DNA of 64,000 nucleotides, from NCBI RefSeq assembly GCF_005048225.1, contig NZ_SUNI01000003.1, forward strand, positions 186,001 through 250,000, read 5' to 3'. The DNA comes from Paracoccus gahaiensis (GTDB lineage: Bacteria; Pseudomonadota; Alphaproteobacteria; Rhodobacterales; Rhodobacteraceae). Each line of letters begins with the position of its first letter. The first letter of the stretch is position 1. The notes beneath the pieces are model-generated. The model saw only the letters and a program-made list of their open reading frames with translations, was not told the origin of the DNA and did not search any database. Positions 50,743-58,676 of the stretch are shown here, piece after piece. The position numbers and the translations under genes were made by a program.

Positions 50743-51585
50743 ATGGCCCGCCCCTATCGCTCGGTTCTCTATATCCCCGCCGCCAATGCCCGCGCGATGG
50801 AGAAGGCGCGCGGCCTGGCCGCCGATGCGATCATCTTCGACCTGGAGGATGCCGTCGCCCCTGACGCCAAGCCTGCCGCCCGGGCGTCGCTGGCCGAGGC
50901 GCTGGCCCAGGATTACGGCGCCCGGGCGCGGATCGTGCGGATCAACGCGCTGACCTCGGCCTGGGGCGAGCAGGACGCGCGGGCCTGCATCGACCTGCCC
51001 GCCGATGCGGTGCTGATCCCCAAGGTGGACAGCCCCGCCGATCTGGACCGGGTGGCCGCGCTGATCCCCGACACGCCGCTCTGGGCGATGATGGAGACGC
51101 CCTTGGGCATGCTGAACGCCGCCGCCATCGCCGCCCATCCGCGCCTGCAGGGCATGGTGATGGGCACCAACGATCTGGCCAAGGAGCTGGGCAGCCGCCA
51201 CCGCGCCGACCGCCTGCCGATGATGGCCGGGCTGGGGCTGTGCCTGCTGGCGGCCAAGGCGCATGGGGTGGTGATCGTCGACGGCGTCTTCAACGCCTTC
51301 AAGGACGAGGACGGGCTGCGCGCCGAATGCGAGCAGGGCCGCGACATGGGCTTTGACGGCAAGACCCTGATCCATCCCGCGCAGCTGGACATCGCCAATG
51401 CCGCCTTCGCCCCCTCGGAGGCCGAGGTCGACACGGCCCGGCGCCAGATCGAGGCCTTCGAGGCCGCCGCCGCCGAGGGCAGGGGGGTGGCCGTCGTGGA
51501 TGGCCGGATCGTCGAGAATCTGCATGTGGACACCGCCCGCAAGACCCTGGACCGGGCAGAGGCGATTGCGGCCATGGCGCAATAG
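50743..51585 (+). CDS. CitE-like enzyme, probable (3S)-malyl-CoA thioesterase
   Basis: 280 residues, HpcH/HpaI (citrate lyase beta-like) TIM barrel. SVLYIPAANARAMEKARGL, IFDLEDAV (metal and substrate), VLIPKVD, MMETPLGMLNA and DGKTLIHPAQL are family motifs. In Rhodobacter sphaeroides a similar gene close to mch and sdh is Mcl2, the malyl-CoA thioesterase of the ethylmalonyl-CoA pathway; the homology here is inferred from context and size. CGGAGG precedes ATG 50743. Confidence 0.75.
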   Translation: MARPYRSVLYIPAANARAMEKARGLAADAIIFDLEDAVAPDAKPAARASLAEALAQDYGARARIVRINALTSAWGEQDARACIDLPADAVLIPKVDSPADLDRVAALIPDTPLWAMMETPLGMLNAAAIAAHPRLQGMVMGTNDLAKELGSRHRADRLPMMAGLGLCLLAAKAHGVVIVDGVFNAFKDEDGLRAECEQGRDMGFDGKTLIHPAQLDIANAAFAPSEAEVDTARRQIEAFEAAAAEGRGVAVVDGRIVENLHVDTARKTLDRAEAIAAMAQ

Positions 51586-51627
51586 GCGCAGTCTGCGCGC
51601 CGAAGCGATCCAGCGAAAGGAAGCCAG

Positions 51628-52179
51628 ATGCTGATCCTCATTCTAGGTGTGGCCCTGTGGTGGGCCGCCCACCTGTTCAAGCGCGTCGCGCCCGAGCGGC
51701 GGGCGGCGATGGGCGACCGGGGCAAGGGGCTGGTGGCCGTGCTTCTGGTGATCTCGGTCCTGCTGATGGTGGTGGGCTACCAACGGACCTATGGCCCGGT
51801 CTGGTGGGACCGCACGGCGGCCACCACGGGCATCAACAACCTGCTGATCGTCGTCGCCTTCTACTTCTATGCGGCGGACGGGATGAAGACCCGCATCACC
51901 GCCCATGTGCGCCACCGGCAGCTGACGGGCTTCGCGCTCTGGGCGCTCGCGCATCTGCTGGTGAACGGCGATCTGGCGGCGGTGATCCTGTTCGGCGGCC
52001 TGTTGGCCTGGGTGCCGGTCGAGATGGCGATGATCAACCGCGCGGGCCCCTGGGTCCGCCCGACCGGACCCTTCCCGGCCCGCAAGGAGGCGATGGCCGT
52101 GGCCGGCGCCATCATCGTCACCATCGTCGTCGGCCTGATCCACGGCTGGATCGGCCCCTGGCCCTTCGGAGGTGCCTGA
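51628..52179 (+). CDS. NnrU-family membrane protein
   Basis: 183 residues with five to six helices (about 1-15, 35-52, 68-85, 98-115, 120-138, 155-175). RKGL-like MGDRGKGLVA and HLLVNGDLAAVILFGGLLAW match the NnrU/isoprenoid-cyclase-like family. NnrU relatives occur with nitric-oxide reductase genes, but none is here. Its stop overlaps the DUF1737 start by one base. GAAAGGA lies before ATG 51628. Confidence 0.85.
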   Translation: MLILILGVALWWAAHLFKRVAPERRAAMGDRGKGLVAVLLVISVLLMVVGYQRTYGPVWWDRTAATTGINNLLIVVAFYFYAADGMKTRITAHVRHRQLTGFALWALAHLLVNGDLAAVILFGGLLAWVPVEMAMINRAGPWVRPTGPFPARKEAMAVAGAIIVTIVVGLIHGWIGPWPFGGA

Positions 52180-52385
52180 TGACCACGCTCTATCGCTGCA
52201 TCACCGAGGACGACACCTCGCAGTTCTGCCACCGCGTCAGCGAGGCCCTGTCCAAGGGCTGGTCGCTGCAGGGCAGCCCCACGATGGCGCATGATCCCGT
52301 CAAGGGGGTCATGCGCATGGCGCAGGCCGTGACCAAGCAGGTCACGGTCGACTATCACCCCGACATGAAGCTGGGCCAGCAATAG
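52179..52385 (+). CDS. DUF1737 domain protein
   Basis: 68 residues: LYRCITEDDTSQFCHRVSEAL and LSKGWSLQGSPTMAHDPVK fit DUF1737. Function unknown. It sits between the NnrU gene (one-base overlap) and mch, 8 bases on, so it is part of the same transcript. Confidence 0.82.
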   Translation: MTTLYRCITEDDTSQFCHRVSEALSKGWSLQGSPTMAHDPVKGVMRMAQAVTKQVTVDYHPDMKLGQQ

Positions 52386-52393
52386 GAACGCCG

Positions 52394-53428
52394 ATGACCA
52401 AGACCAATCCGGGACGGTTCTTCGAGGATTACACGATCGGCCAGACGATCCGCCACGCGGTTCCCCGCACGGTGGCCGAGGGGGAACGGGCGCTGTACCA
52501 TGCGCTCTATCCCGCGCGGCATGCGCTGTATTCCTCGGACGAGTTCGCGATCTCCTGCGGGCTGGACGGCAGCCCGCTGGACGACCTGCTGGCCTTCCAG
52601 ACGGTCTTCGGCAAGACCGTCCCGGATGTCAGCCTAAACGCCATCGCCAATCTGGGCTATGCGCAGGGGCGCTGGCTGCGGCCGGTCTGGCCGGGCGACA
52701 CCTTGCGCGCCGAAAGCCAGGTGATCGGGCTGCGTGCGACCTCGAACGGGCAGGCGGGGGTGGTCTGGGTGCGCACCACCGGGCTGAACCAGATGGACGA
52801 GGCGGTGCTGGACTATGTGCGATGGGTGATGGTGCGCAAGCGCGATGCCGCCGCGCCCAGCCCCGATCCGGTGGTTCCCGATCTGGCCCCGGCGGTCGAG
52901 GCCGCCGATCTGCTGGTGCCGGACGGGCTGACCTTCGACGGCTATGATTTCGATCTGGCGGGCGAGCCGCATCGCCTGTCCGACTATGCCATCGGCGAGA
53001 AGATCGACCATGTCGATGGCGTCACCATCGAGGAGGCCGAGCACATGCTGGCCACCCGCCTGTGGCAGAACACCGCCAAGGTCCATTTCGACACGACCCA
53101 TCGCCCCGACGGGCAGCGGCTGATCTATGGCGGCCACATCATCAGTCTGGCCCGCGCGCTGTCCTTCAACGGGCTGGCCAATGCGCAGATGATCGTGGCG
53201 CTGAACGCGGGCGCCCATGCCGCGCCCTGCTTTGCGGGCGACACGGTGCGAGCCTGGTCCGAGGTGCTGGACACGGCGCCGACAGGGGCGCCGGGCGTGG
53301 GCGCGATCCGGCTGCGCCTGGTCGCCACCAAGGGCGACAGCGCGGCCATGATGCTGCGCGACGATCAGGGGAAGTACCTGCCCGACGTGCTGCTGGATCT
53401 GGACTACTGGGCGCTGATGCCCCTTTGA
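52394..53428 (+). CDS. mch: Mesaconyl-CoA hydratase (MaoC-like double hotdog)
   Basis: 344 residues, two MaoC hotdog domains (about 1-160 and 190-340). GRFFEDYTIGQTIRHAVPRT opens the first; AFQTVFGKTVPDVSLNAIANLGYAQG and HFDTTHRPDGQRLIYGGHIIS carry the hydratase segments. Mch converts mesaconyl-CoA to beta-methylmalyl-CoA in acetate assimilation by the ethylmalonyl-CoA pathway. The presence of a malyl-CoA thioesterase-like gene two genes upstream supports this. Confidence 0.85.
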   Translation: MTKTNPGRFFEDYTIGQTIRHAVPRTVAEGERALYHALYPARHALYSSDEFAISCGLDGSPLDDLLAFQTVFGKTVPDVSLNAIANLGYAQGRWLRPVWPGDTLRAESQVIGLRATSNGQAGVVWVRTTGLNQMDEAVLDYVRWVMVRKRDAAAPSPDPVVPDLAPAVEAADLLVPDGLTFDGYDFDLAGEPHRLSDYAIGEKIDHVDGVTIEEAEHMLATRLWQNTAKVHFDTTHRPDGQRLIYGGHIISLARALSFNGLANAQMIVALNAGAHAAPCFAGDTVRAWSEVLDTAPTGAPGVGAIRLRLVATKGDSAAMMLRDDQGKYLPDVLLDLDYWALMPL

Positions 53429-53503
53429 CGCCATGCCCCGACTCGCCCCGGATCACCCGCTGCCGGACCTGTTGCCGCTGCATCGCCCGAGACGATGGTT
53501 ACT

Positions 53504-53534
53504 TGTGATCACAGCCGCCGCGACTGTGATCACA
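53504..53534. promoter_or_regulatory. Twin TGTGATCACA operators upstream of sdhC
   Basis: TGTGATCACA at 53504-53513 and 53525-53534, again 21 bp start to start, about 165-195 bp before the sdhC ATG in the 269-bp gap after mch. Both this pair and the sucC pair end in CTGTGATCACAAAG on the plus strand. Confidence 0.75.
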
Positions 53535-53697
53535 AAGCCCCGTTTCCGCGGCAAATCGGCGCGCGGGGTGGACGTTGCAGGTGACAGAGGGCATCTATGG
53601 GGTCAAGAACGGCACCAATCGCCAGCCCGCGCGGCCAGCCCAGCCCATCGGGGGCCCTGCGCCGGGATCAAGCTGAACCGACAAAGGAGGGCCGCCA

Positions 53698-54090
53698 ATG
53701 GCCGACGTGAACCGGGGTAACCGGCCGCTTTCCCCCCATCTTCAGGTCTATCGCCTGCCCATTCCCGCCGTGACCTCGATCCTGACGCGGATCACCGGTC
53801 ACGCGCTGGTCGCGGGCATCGTGCTGCTGGTCTGGTGGCTGGTCGCCGCCGTCAGCAGCCCCGGCGCCTTCGCGGCCGCCGATTGGGTGCTGCGGTCCTG
53901 GCTGGGCTTTCTGGTCATGACGGCCTCGGCCTGGGCGCTGTGGTTCCACGCGCTGTCGGGCGTGCGGCACCTGTTCTACGACAACGGCCTGGGGCTGGAG
54001 ATCGAGAACGCCAAGCGCGCCTCCTGGGGCATCATCATCGGTTCGGTCGTCCTGACGATCCTGAGCCTGATCATCTTCTTCGTCAGCTGA
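53698..54090 (+). CDS. sdhC: Succinate dehydrogenase cytochrome b556 subunit
   Basis: 130 residues, three helices (about 28-48, 65-90, 105-128). RPLSPHLQVYRLP and TRITGHALVAGI (quinone and haem region) and FHALSGVRHLFYDNG with the haem-ligand His are present. AAAGGAGG lies before ATG 53698. First gene of sdhC-sdhD-sdhA-(lp1-lp2-sulfotransferase)-sdhB. Confidence 0.94.
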   Translation: MADVNRGNRPLSPHLQVYRLPIPAVTSILTRITGHALVAGIVLLVWWLVAAVSSPGAFAAADWVLRSWLGFLVMTASAWALWFHALSGVRHLFYDNGLGLEIENAKRASWGIIIGSVVLTILSLIIFFVS

Positions 54091-54102
54091 GGGCCCCGCA
54101 TC

Positions 54103-54492
54103 ATGCGCTATATCACCCCCCGCAAGGCGGCCTCGGGCCTGGGTTCGGCCCGTTCGGGCACCACGCATCACTGGAACATCACGATGAGCAGCTATGCGCT
54201 GGTCATCCTGACGCCGCTTTTCCTGATCGCGGTCGGCGGGGCCATCGGCCTGAGCCAGCCCGAGGTCGTGGCCCATTTCGGCCGGCCCTTCCCGGGCATC
54301 ATCACCGCGCTGTTCGTGATCGTGGGGATGCTGCATTTCATCAAGGGCTCGCAGGGCGGCGCCATCGCCGACTATGTCCACGGCACCGCCCAGCAGCTGA
54401 CCATGGTCGCCATCGCGATCTTCGGCTGGGGCGTCATCGCCGCTGCGATCTTCGCGCTGGCGAAGATGGCCTTCACCATCATTGCGATCTGA
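54103..54492 (+). CDS. sdhD: Succinate dehydrogenase membrane anchor
   Basis: 129 residues, three helices. [23 protein letters not shown] at the start (in two parts of the anchor motif) and [21 protein letters not shown] with the likely haem and quinone residues. Twelve bases after sdhC. Confidence 0.92.
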   Translation: MRYITPRKAASGLGSARSGTTHHWNITMSSYALVILTPLFLIAVGGAIGLSQPEVVAHFGRPFPGIITALFVIVGMLHFIKGSQGGAIADYVHGTAQQLTMVAIAIFGWGVIAAAIFALAKMAFTIIAI

Positions 54493-54499
54493 GGACGAC

Positions 54500-56302
54500 A
54501 TGGCAGCCTACGAAACAATTACGCATGACTATGACGTCGTCGTCGTCGGGGCCGGCGGCGCGGGCCTTCGGGCCGCCCTCGGCATGGCGGAACAGGGCCT
54601 GCGCACGGCCTGCGTGACCAAGGTCTTCCCGACCCGCTCGCACACCGTCGCGGCGCAGGGCGGCATCGCCGCCTCGCTGTCCAACATGGGCCCCGACAGC
54701 TGGCAATGGCACATGTACGACACCGTCAAGGGGTCGGACTGGCTGGGCGACACCGACGCGATGGAGTATCTGGCGCGCGAGGCCCCCAAGGCGGTCTACG
54801 AGCTGGAGCATTACGGCGTTCCCTTCAGCCGCACCGAGGATGGCCGCATCTACCAGCGCCCCTTCGGCGGCCACACGACCGAATATGGCGAAGGCCCCCC
54901 GGTGCAGCGCACCTGCGCCGCCGCCGACCGCACCGGCCACGCGATCCTGCACACGCTCTATGGCCAGTCGCTCAAGCATAACGCGGAATTCTTCATCGAA
55001 TATTTCGCGCTGGACCTGATCGTCACCGACGGGCGCTGCACCGGGGTCGTCTGCTGGAAGCTGGACGACGGCACCATGCACATCTTCAACGCCAAGATGG
55101 TGGTGCTGGCGACGGGCGGCTATGGCCGCGCCTATTTCAGCGCGACCAGCGCCCATACCTGCACCGGCGACGGCGGCGGCATGGTCGCACGGGCCGGGCT
55201 GCCGCTGCAGGACATGGAATTCGTGCAGTTCCACCCGACCGGCATCTACGGCTCGGGCTGCCTGATCACCGAGGGCGCGCGCGGCGAGGGCGGCTATCTG
55301 ACAAACTCGGAAGGCGAGCGCTTCATGGAGCGCTATGCCCCCACCTACAAGGATCTGGCCAGCCGCGACGTGGTCAGCCGCTGCATGACGCTGGAGATCC
55401 GCGAGGGTCGCGGCGTGGGTCCCGACAAGGACCACATCTTCCTGAACCTGATGCACCTGCCGCCCGAGACCCTGAACGAGCGTCTGCCGGGCATCAGCGA
55501 AAGCGCCAAGATCTTCGCGGGCGTCGATCTGACCCGCGCGCCGATCCCGGTCATTCCGACCGTGCATTACAACATGGGCGGCATTCCCACGAACTATTGG
55601 GGCGAAGTCCTTGCGCCGACGCCGGAAAACCCCGACGCGATCTTCCCCGGCCTGATGGCCGTGGGCGAGGCCGGCTGCGCCTCGGTGCATGGCGCGAACC
55701 GCTTGGGCTCGAACAGCCTGATCGACCTGGTGGTCTTTGGCCGGGCCGCGGCGATCCGGGCGGGCGACGTGATCGACCGCGTGGGGGCTGTGCCCTCGGC
55801 CGATCCGAGCCAGGTCGAGAAGGCGCTGGACCGCTTCGACGGTCTGCGCCACGCCAAGGGCACGACCGGCACGGCCGAGCTGCGCGACGAGATGCAGCGC
55901 ACCATGCAGGCCGATGCCGCCGTCTTCCGGACCGACAAGACCCTGGCCGAGGGGATGGAGAAGATGGGCGCCATCGCCGGGAAGCTGGATGACCTGAAAG
56001 TGACGGATCGCGGATTGATCTGGAACACGGACCTGATGGAAACGTTGGAGCTGACCAACCTGATGCCCAACGCCCTGACGACGATCGTCGCGGCCGAGGC
56101 CCGCAAGGAAAGCCGGGGCGCACATGCGCACGAGGATTATCCTGAGCGGGATGACGCCAACTGGCGCAAGCATTCGCTTGCCTGGGTCGATGGGAACAAG
56201 GTTAAACTGGCCTACCGCCCCGTTCACCTGGAGCCCCTGACAAAGGCCGAAGACGGCGGGATCGACCTGACCAAGATCGCTCCGAAAAAAAGGGTTTACT
56301 GA
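54500..56302 (+). CDS. sdhA: Succinate dehydrogenase flavoprotein subunit
   Basis: 600 residues, full length. FAD loop [17 protein letters not shown], covalent-FAD His in [12 protein letters not shown] (about 45), substrate and catalytic [18 protein letters not shown] (Arg) and [13 protein letters not shown]. It oxidises succinate to fumarate. GAGGA precedes ATG 54500. Its stop overlaps the next gene by one base. Confidence 0.97.
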   Translation: MAAYETITHDYDVVVVGAGGAGLRAALGMAEQGLRTACVTKVFPTRSHTVAAQGGIAASLSNMGPDSWQWHMYDTVKGSDWLGDTDAMEYLAREAPKAVYELEHYGVPFSRTEDGRIYQRPFGGHTTEYGEGPPVQRTCAAADRTGHAILHTLYGQSLKHNAEFFIEYFALDLIVTDGRCTGVVCWKLDDGTMHIFNAKMVVLATGGYGRAYFSATSAHTCTGDGGGMVARAGLPLQDMEFVQFHPTGIYGSGCLITEGARGEGGYLTNSEGERFMERYAPTYKDLASRDVVSRCMTLEIREGRGVGPDKDHIFLNLMHLPPETLNERLPGISESAKIFAGVDLTRAPIPVIPTVHYNMGGIPTNYWGEVLAPTPENPDAIFPGLMAVGEAGCASVHGANRLGSNSLIDLVVFGRAAAIRAGDVIDRVGAVPSADPSQVEKALDRFDGLRHAKGTTGTAELRDEMQRTMQADAAVFRTDKTLAEGMEKMGAIAGKLDDLKVTDRGLIWNTDLMETLELTNLMPNALTTIVAAEARKESRGAHAHEDYPERDDANWRKHSLAWVDGNKVKLAYRPVHLEPLTKAEDGGIDLTKIAPKKRVY

Positions 56303-56667
56303 TGCGTTTCAATCTTCTTGCCGCCTGCGGGCTCGCCGTCGCCACCCTGGCGGGCTGCGTCGCCCCGATCCCCGTCGCGGCACCTGTCGTTCCCTCGGCC
56401 CCTGTCGCGACCGCGCCCACGGTGCTGGACGCCGCCTCGCGTCAGATCGCCCGCAACGTGGTGGACAGCGAGATGCAGCGCCGCCTGCCGGGCGTGAACG
56501 TCTCGCCCTATACCGATTGCGTGATCAACAACGCCACCACCGCCGAACTGATCGACATCGCCCAGATGTCGCGGTCAGGTGTGACGGGCGCGGCCGACAG
56601 CGTGGCGTCGATCGTCTCGCGGCCGACCACGACGCAGTGCATCGCCGCTGCGGCGCGCACGGCGTAA
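56302..56667 (+). CDS. Putative lipoprotein encoded inside the sdh operon
   Basis: 121 residues. Signal and lipobox ACGLAVATLAGC (Cys 19), then a Pro/Val/Ala linker and a small domain with MQRRLPGVNVSPYTDCVINN and two more cysteines (TTTQCIAAA). No family recognised. The ATG overlaps the sdhA stop, so it is translated with sdhA. Confidence 0.7.
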   Translation: MRFNLLAACGLAVATLAGCVAPIPVAAPVVPSAPVATAPTVLDAASRQIARNVVDSEMQRRLPGVNVSPYTDCVINNATTAELIDIAQMSRSGVTGAADSVASIVSRPTTTQCIAAAARTA

Positions 56668-56671
56668 GGCC

Positions 56672-56995
56672 ATGATCGCGCAGGCACGGCGCGTCGTCTG
56701 GCTGCCTTTGGTGGCAGTCGTGGCGGCCTGCGGTCCGATCCCGGTGGATCAGGCCGAGCGCGTGTGCCTGCGCGATGCGGATCTGGCCCAGGGCCCACGC
56801 GGCAGCATTGCCATGGGCGTGGGCTCGGGAAACAGCGGAACCCGCGGCTATGGCGGGATCGAGCTGGAGATCAGCGGCGATTACCTGCGCGGCCGCGATC
56901 CGTCCGAGGTCTTCAGCCGCTGCGTCCAGCGCCGCTCGGGACAGATGCCCGTGCGGGCATTGGCCGACCAGCCCGGCTGGCGGGGCGCGACATGA
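56672..56995 (+). CDS. Second putative lipoprotein inside the sdh operon
   Basis: 107 residues, lipobox LVAVVAAC (Cys 20), a middle stretch of Gly and Ser (MGVGSGNSGTRGYGG), and VFSRCVQRRSGQMP. Unknown function. It overlaps the sulfotransferase-like gene by four bases (ATGA). Confidence 0.65.
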   Translation: MIAQARRVVWLPLVAVVAACGPIPVDQAERVCLRDADLAQGPRGSIAMGVGSGNSGTRGYGGIELEISGDYLRGRDPSEVFSRCVQRRSGQMPVRALADQPGWRGAT

Positions 56996-57816
56996 GCCGC
57001 CCGCTGATCCTGCATGTCGGCGTCCAGAAGACCGGCACCACCTCGCTGCAGCGCTTCCTGCGCCGGTCGTCCGAGGCGTTGTCGGACGTGCTGATCGTGC
57101 GGACCCCCGAGGAGGGCACGCCGATGCGCCCCCTGGGCCGCGCGGCCGTCGCCGCCAGCCTGTACCGGGACCCCGATCTTCGTCTGGCGCTGTCCGATGC
57201 CTTCGGCGTGGTTCTCGACACGCTGCCCGAGGGGCCGCAGACGGTCATCCTCAGCCACGAGAACCTGGCCGGGGCGATGCCGGGCAATGGCGGCGAGACG
57301 CGGCTTTATCCGGCTCTGCCTGACCTGCTGGCGCCGCTGATGGATCAGGCCGCCGCGCGCGGCTTTGCCCCGCAGGTCGCGATCTATACCCGCCGCATGG
57401 CCGCGTGGCTGCCCTCGGTCTGGGCGCAGGCCGTGCGCACGGACGGCTATCGCGGCACCTGGGAGGCGTTTCAGGCCGAGACTGCCGATCTGCCCGGCTG
57501 GGGCGACCTGATCCGGCGCCTGACGACGGCGCTCGGCCCCGAGCGTGTCACCCGGCTGAAGCTGGAGGACGAGCCCGATCCCGAGCGTCCGGGCCGCCAG
57601 CTGCTGGACCTGGCCGGGATCGATCCGGCCCGCCTCGATGCCCTGCCGCCGCTGGACGGGCGCGGCATGGAGCAGCTGAGCGCGAATGCCACCGAATTCC
57701 TGCGCCGCCTGAACGGGCTGGCGCTGAACCCCCATGCCCGCGACCGGGTGGCCGATCTGGTCTCTCGCTCGCAACCCCTGTTTACGGCGCCATCGCCGTC
57801 CGAAGGCACTCTCTGA
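56992..57816 (+). CDS. Sulfotransferase-like P-loop protein inside the sdh operon
   Basis: 274 residues. ILHVGVQKTGTTSLQRFLR near the start is the 5'-phosphosulfate-binding loop of the sulfotransferase family; the central AIYTRRMAAWLPSVWAQAV has the RxxxW-like 3'-phosphate-type segment (Arg, Ser/Trp). The acceptor is unknown. It shares the sdhCDAB transcript, 12 bases before sdhB, and has no obvious link to succinate oxidation. Confidence 0.7.
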   Translation: MSRPLILHVGVQKTGTTSLQRFLRRSSEALSDVLIVRTPEEGTPMRPLGRAAVAASLYRDPDLRLALSDAFGVVLDTLPEGPQTVILSHENLAGAMPGNGGETRLYPALPDLLAPLMDQAAARGFAPQVAIYTRRMAAWLPSVWAQAVRTDGYRGTWEAFQAETADLPGWGDLIRRLTTALGPERVTRLKLEDEPDPERPGRQLLDLAGIDPARLDALPPLDGRGMEQLSANATEFLRRLNGLALNPHARDRVADLVSRSQPLFTAPSPSEGTL

Positions 57817-57828
57817 AAGGAGCATCCC

Positions 57829-58608
57829 ATGGTTCAGTTCACCCTGCCCAAGAACAGCCAGATCCGGGTCGGCAAGACCTGGCCCAAGCCCGTCGGCGCC
57901 ACCAACGTCAAGACGTTCAAGATCTATCGGTGGGATCCCGAGACGGGTGACAACCCGCGTCTGGACACCTATATCATCGATCTGGACAAGTGCGGCCCGA
58001 TGATGCTGGACGCGCTGATCAAGATCAAATCCGAGATCGACCCGACCTTGGCTTTCCGCCGCTCCTGCCGCGAGGGGATCTGCGGATCCTGCGCGATGGT
58101 CATCGACGGCGGCAACCATCTGGCCTGCATCTATGGCATCGACGAGGTGAAGGGCGACGTGTCGATCTATCCGCTGCCGCATATGGCGGTGGTCAAGGAC
58201 CTGGTCCCCGACCTGACGCATTTCTATGCCCAGCACGCCTCGGTGAACCCCTATCTGCAAACCAAGACGCCCACGCCGGGCAAGGAATGGAAGCAGTCGA
58301 TCGAGGATCGCAAGAAGCTGGACGGGCTCTACGAGTGCATCCTCTGCGCCTCCTGCTCGACCGCCTGCCCGTCCTACTGGTGGAACGGCGACCGCTATCT
58401 GGGCCCCGCCGCTCTGCTGCACGCCTATCGCTGGATCATCGACAGCCGCGACGAGGCCACCGGCGAGCGTCTGGACGAGCTGGAGGATCCCTTCAAGCTG
58501 TATCGCTGCCACACGATCATGAACTGCACCAATACCTGCCCGAAGGGGTTGAACCCGGCCAAGGCGATCGCGTCGATCAAGCACATGATGGTCGAACGCG
58601 CGGTCTGA
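57829..58608 (+). CDS. sdhB: Succinate dehydrogenase iron-sulfur subunit
   Basis: 259 residues. The three clusters are marked by [11 protein letters not shown] with the upstream ferredoxin part (2Fe-2S), [16 protein letters not shown] (4Fe-4S) and [17 protein letters not shown] (3Fe-4S). It carries electrons from SdhA to quinone. GAAAGGA precedes ATG 57829. Confidence 0.97.
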   Translation: MVQFTLPKNSQIRVGKTWPKPVGATNVKTFKIYRWDPETGDNPRLDTYIIDLDKCGPMMLDALIKIKSEIDPTLAFRRSCREGICGSCAMVIDGGNHLACIYGIDEVKGDVSIYPLPHMAVVKDLVPDLTHFYAQHASVNPYLQTKTPTPGKEWKQSIEDRKKLDGLYECILCASCSTACPSYWWNGDRYLGPAALLHAYRWIIDSRDEATGERLDELEDPFKLYRCHTIMNCTNTCPKGLNPAKAIASIKHMMVERAV

Positions 58609-58625
58609 TCCGACCGGTTGCAAGT

Positions 58626-58646
58626 GGGTATTTGGACAAAGAAGAA
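58626..58646 (+). repeat. Dispersed repeat, AAAGAAGAAG subtype, next to a terminator
   Basis: GGGTATTTGGACAAAGAAGA + AG, directly before the terminator stem at 58645. On the minus strand its complement supplies the T-rich tail CTTCTTCTTTG after the same stem. Confidence 0.7.
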
Positions 58647-58672
58647 GGCCCGGAGCGAGAACTCCGGGCCTT
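58645..58672. terminator. Bidirectional intrinsic terminator between sdhB and glyS
   Basis: AAGGCCCGGAG pairs with CTCCGGGCCTT around a 6-base loop. TTTCGTC follows on plus, and the T-rich complement of the repeat follows on minus. It serves the convergent sdhB and glyS transcripts. Confidence 0.8.
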
Positions 58673-58676
58673 TCGT

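Noticed and set aside
53433..53720. A 95-codon frame in the mch-sdhC gap
   Set aside because: It runs through the twin operators and overlaps the sdhC start, has no ribosome-binding site and no family character.
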